Made by a program: the position numbers and the translations under genes | Origin: Acinetobacter bohemicus ANC 3994 | Lineage (GTDB): Bacteria > Pseudomonadota > Gammaproteobacteria > Pseudomonadales > Moraxellaceae | Direction: 5' to 3' | DNA: 64,000 nt | Assembly (NCBI RefSeq): GCF_000367925.1 | Contig: NZ_KB849164.1 | Location: 1,144,898 to 1,208,897 of the forward strand | Notes under the pieces: model-generated | What the model was told of the DNA's origin: nothing | Databases searched by the model: none | Seen by the model: only the letters and a program-made list of their open reading frames with translations | Shown: piece after piece, positions 62,057 to 64,000 of the stretch | How positions within the stretch are numbered: position 1 is the first letter of the stretch | How the letters are laid out: every line of letters starts with the position of its first letter

Positions 62057-63556
62057 ATGTTTTTACATCCCAAATGGTTCATTTTAGCCATTGTCGTGGG
62101 GCTTTATCTTCCTGTGGCTATTGATGCAACTGTACTCCACATCGCCGTACCTACCTTAAGCCAAGAATTGAAAGCAAGCACATCACAACTGTTATGGATT
62201 ATTGATATCTATCCATTGCTGATGGCTGGGCTTATTTTAGTAATGGGCGCTTTAGGCGATAAAATTGGTTATCGAAAACTCATGCTTATGGGTAGTATCA
62301 TTTTTGGTATAGCCTCGGTGCTAGCAGCACTCTCACCTACAGCAAATTTTTTAATTTTTTCAAGAGCTATATTGGCCTTAGGTGCATCCATGATTATGCC
62401 TGCCACTTTAGCTTGTCTACGTCATACATTTATGGATGAAAAAGAACGAAACTTTGCTCTAGGAATGTGGGTTATGGCTGGGGGGGCTGGTGCCGCTTTC
62501 GGGCCTTTAGTCGGTGGATTGTTGTTAGAATACTTCTATTGGGGATCAGTATTCTTGATTAATGTTCCTATTATAGTTGTTGTAACTATATGTATTTTAA
62601 AGTATCTGCCTAAACAAAATTTTATACATGAAAAAAAATTAAATCTATTAGATGCACTAATACTGATAACAGCCATTCTTTTCGTAATTTACAGTTTAAA
62701 AGCCGGCTTAAAAGAATTTGATCCTCAATTCATTCTTCTTGGGCTTATAGGGGTTGTACTCGGTTTTTTATTTGTAAAAAGGCAGATTAAAAGTGATCAA
62801 CCCCTATTTGATCTTAAGCTATTCACATCGAAATCTGTGAAATATGGTTTCACCATTTCAGTTGTTGCGATGATTGCACTGGTAGGATTTGAGTTACTGA
62901 TTTCTCAAAAACTACAATACGTGTATCAGTTTAGTCCATTACAAGCTGGCCTATATATTTTACCGTTTATGATTGCAGTCAGTGTAGGTGGGGTGATTAG
63001 TACACCTCTTCTAAATAAGTTTGGAGCTAAAAGAGTTGCAGTATTTAGCTTAATACTAAGTTCTATATCTATGTATTTTTTATCAGCTGTTAATTATGAA
63101 ACTGAATACTTATTTTCAGCTTTTTGTATGATCTTATTAGGACTAAGTATTCTATGTGCCTTTTTAGCAGCTACATCAGCAATTTTATCAGGGGCACCTA
63201 TTGAACAAGCATCATCTGCTGGTGCAATTGAAGGAATGTCCTATGAGTTAGGAACAGGTTTAGGTGTAACAATCTTCGGTTTAATGGCATCTTTTTTCTA
63301 CACAAAAAATGTGGATTTTCATCATGTTTTTAGTGCTGATCAACTGAAAACAGCTGAAAGTTCTATAGGTGGAACTTATCAAGTTCTTCCAAATCTATCA
63401 GCAGAAAATGCAGATCTCATCATGAAATCAGCCAATTCAGCTTTTGTTATGGCTCATAGCTCTATTTTAATCTTTTCAAGTTTAATACTTTTGTTTCTTG
63501 CTATCTTTATCTGGATCTTTTGGCGGGAAACTTACACCAAATCCCTGCCCATTTAA
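62057..63556 (+). CDS. MFS drug efflux pump, DHA2 family (SmvA/QacA/AmvA type)
   Basis: 499 residues, 14 hydrophobic segments expected. Family motifs: LPVAIDATVLHIAVPTLSQE (motif D1), the loop MGALGDKIGYRKLMLMGSII (motif A, GxLaDrxGrkxxl), AMxMGAxG-like LGASMIMPATLACLRHTF, and AGGAGAAFGPLVGGLLLEYF (motif C of drug:H+ antiporters). Such pumps export quaternary ammonium biocides, dyes and macrolides with protons. The Acinetobacter AmvA is about 493 residues and is the nearest named relative. No Shine-Dalgarno precedes the ATG, so a leaderless mRNA is possible. A terminator follows. Confidence 0.9.
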   Translation: MFLHPKWFILAIVVGLYLPVAIDATVLHIAVPTLSQELKASTSQLLWIIDIYPLLMAGLILVMGALGDKIGYRKLMLMGSIIFGIASVLAALSPTANFLIFSRAILALGASMIMPATLACLRHTFMDEKERNFALGMWVMAGGAGAAFGPLVGGLLLEYFYWGSVFLINVPIIVVVTICILKYLPKQNFIHEKKLNLLDALILITAILFVIYSLKAGLKEFDPQFILLGLIGVVLGFLFVKRQIKSDQPLFDLKLFTSKSVKYGFTISVVAMIALVGFELLISQKLQYVYQFSPLQAGLYILPFMIAVSVGGVISTPLLNKFGAKRVAVFSLILSSISMYFLSAVNYETEYLFSAFCMILLGLSILCAFLAATSAILSGAPIEQASSAGAIEGMSYELGTGLGVTIFGLMASFFYTKNVDFHHVFSADQLKTAESSIGGTYQVLPNLSAENADLIMKSANSAFVMAHSSILIFSSLILLFLAIFIWIFWRETYTKSLPI

Positions 63557-63641
63557 CAGAAATGGCGACCACGAAAAAAATAATTGTATATTAATTTAAT
63601 TATCAATCACTTAAGAAATCTAAACCAATCTCAAAACAATA

Positions 63642-63676
63642 AAAAGCCAACTTAAAAATAAGTTGGCTTTTTTATC
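63642..63676 (+). terminator. Terminator of the MFS gene
   Basis: AAAGCCAACTTA with TAAGTTGGCTTT, four-base loop, then TTTT. Confidence 0.8.
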
Positions 63677-63748
63677 TACAACTTCGGAATAAAGCCTGTA
63701 ACTCACGTGTTGATGCTGTGCAATAGGCTTTGAATGAGACTTTTAAAG

Positions 63749-63785
63749 AATAAGAGCGCTCATCAAATGATGAGCCCTCTTATTT
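63749..63785 (-). terminator. Terminator of the gene running off the right edge
   Basis: AATAAGAGCGCTCATCA pairs with TGATGAGCCCTCTTATT (one C-C mismatch); TTCTTTAAAAG follows on the minus strand. Confidence 0.6.
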
Positions 63786-63819
63786 CAAATCAATTTCTTA
63801 TCTGCGACTTGCAGTTTCA

Positions 63820-64000
63820 TTAAGAAAAATCTAATTCTTTTTCGAATGCTTTTAACTCATAACGAGCCATTGCTAAGTTCGATTTTGAACGATCTAAGAC
63901 TAAATAAAGAAATAATGCATCATTCGAATCTAAAGGACGGATTAAATGATATTGTTTACCTAAAGTAATTAAAATATCTTCAATATCATCATTTAGTTGT
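63820..64000 (-). CDS. C-terminal part of a roadblock/LC7-like protein (gene runs off the window)
   Basis: The minus strand is open to the right edge: QLNDDIEDILITLGKQYHLI then RPLDSNDALFLYLVLDRSKS and NLAMARYELKAFEKELDFS. The LFLYLVLDRxxSNLAMARYEL stretch resembles the C-terminal helix of MglB/roadblock proteins that regulate small GTPases. Only about 60 residues are seen, so the family is provisional. Confidence 0.45.
   Translation of the reverse strand, partial: QLNDDIEDILITLGKQYHLIRPLDSNDALFLYLVLDRSKSNLAMARYELKAFEKELDFS

Noticed and set aside
1..64000. CRISPR arrays, prophage structural genes, ribosomal RNA operons
   Set aside because: No regularly spaced repeats, no phage head or tail gene and no rRNA sequence were seen.

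Overview
The window is visibly AT-rich chromosomal DNA from a gammaproteobacterium, most likely Acinetobacter. The supporting evidence is the catF-catD gene order at the end of a beta-ketoadipate operon, a PlsB-type acyltransferase, two C4-like structured RNAs, XerC/XerD sites of the Acinetobacter plasmid-dif type, and an AmvA/SmvA-like efflux gene. No species can be fixed from the sequence alone.

Layout. 0-1.6 kb: end of a cat operon (catF partial, catD). 2.2-6.7 kb: a TetR regulator divergent from a dienoyl-CoA isomerase-like crotonase, a CrtI/retinol-saturase-like flavoprotein and a ferredoxin-type reductase. 6.7-20.9 kb: mostly housekeeping genes: thiolase, TetR, LysR, cysK, plsB, a persulfide-sensor-like ArsR regulator with a SulP transporter, sstT, YoaK-like and DUF2058 genes, and an MscS-type channel. 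21-32 kb: an accessory stretch with two near-identical small genes, a penicillin-V-acylase-type Ntn hydrolase, a DUF1003 protein, a Cache-GGDEF cyclase, a C4-like RNA, an initiator-tRNA remnant without its anticodon arm, a PliG-type lysozyme inhibitor and a sorbosone-dehydrogenase-like lipoprotein. 32-34.5 kb: a three-gene operon resembling the Caulobacter holdfast anchor genes hfaA-hfaB-hfaD. 35-42.8 kb: LysE exporter, DUF2867, oleate hydratase, transglutaminase-like protein, and a DsbA-like/degenerate MBL pair divergent from an HxlR regulator; two IS3-like ends in the same orientation flank the part from 36.8 to 42.8 kb. 42.9-47 kb: aspartate module (aspA, LysR, Glu/Asp symporter) sharing one 15-bp dyad. 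47-56 kb: small lipoproteins and secreted proteins, a second C4-like RNA, DUF2147, GAF-GGDEF cyclase, IS982 remnant, MAPEG protein. 56-64 kb: SDR and MerR pairs, candidate pdif modules with a HAD phosphatase and an MBL-fold gene, and a TetR/MFS efflux pair around a 44-bp palindrome.

How it works together. Several regulator-target pairs can be read directly: TetR with the flavoprotein operon, ArsR with SulP, HxlR with DsbA/MBL, LysR with aspA and the symporter, two MerR regulators each beside a promoter with a long (about 19-bp) spacer, and TetR with the MFS pump. The strongest unusual signals are the shared LysR box of the aspartate genes, the inverted XerCD sites, the two structured RNAs with compensatory changes, the Hfa-like secretion operon, and a terminator whose loop holds the stop codons of two convergent genes.
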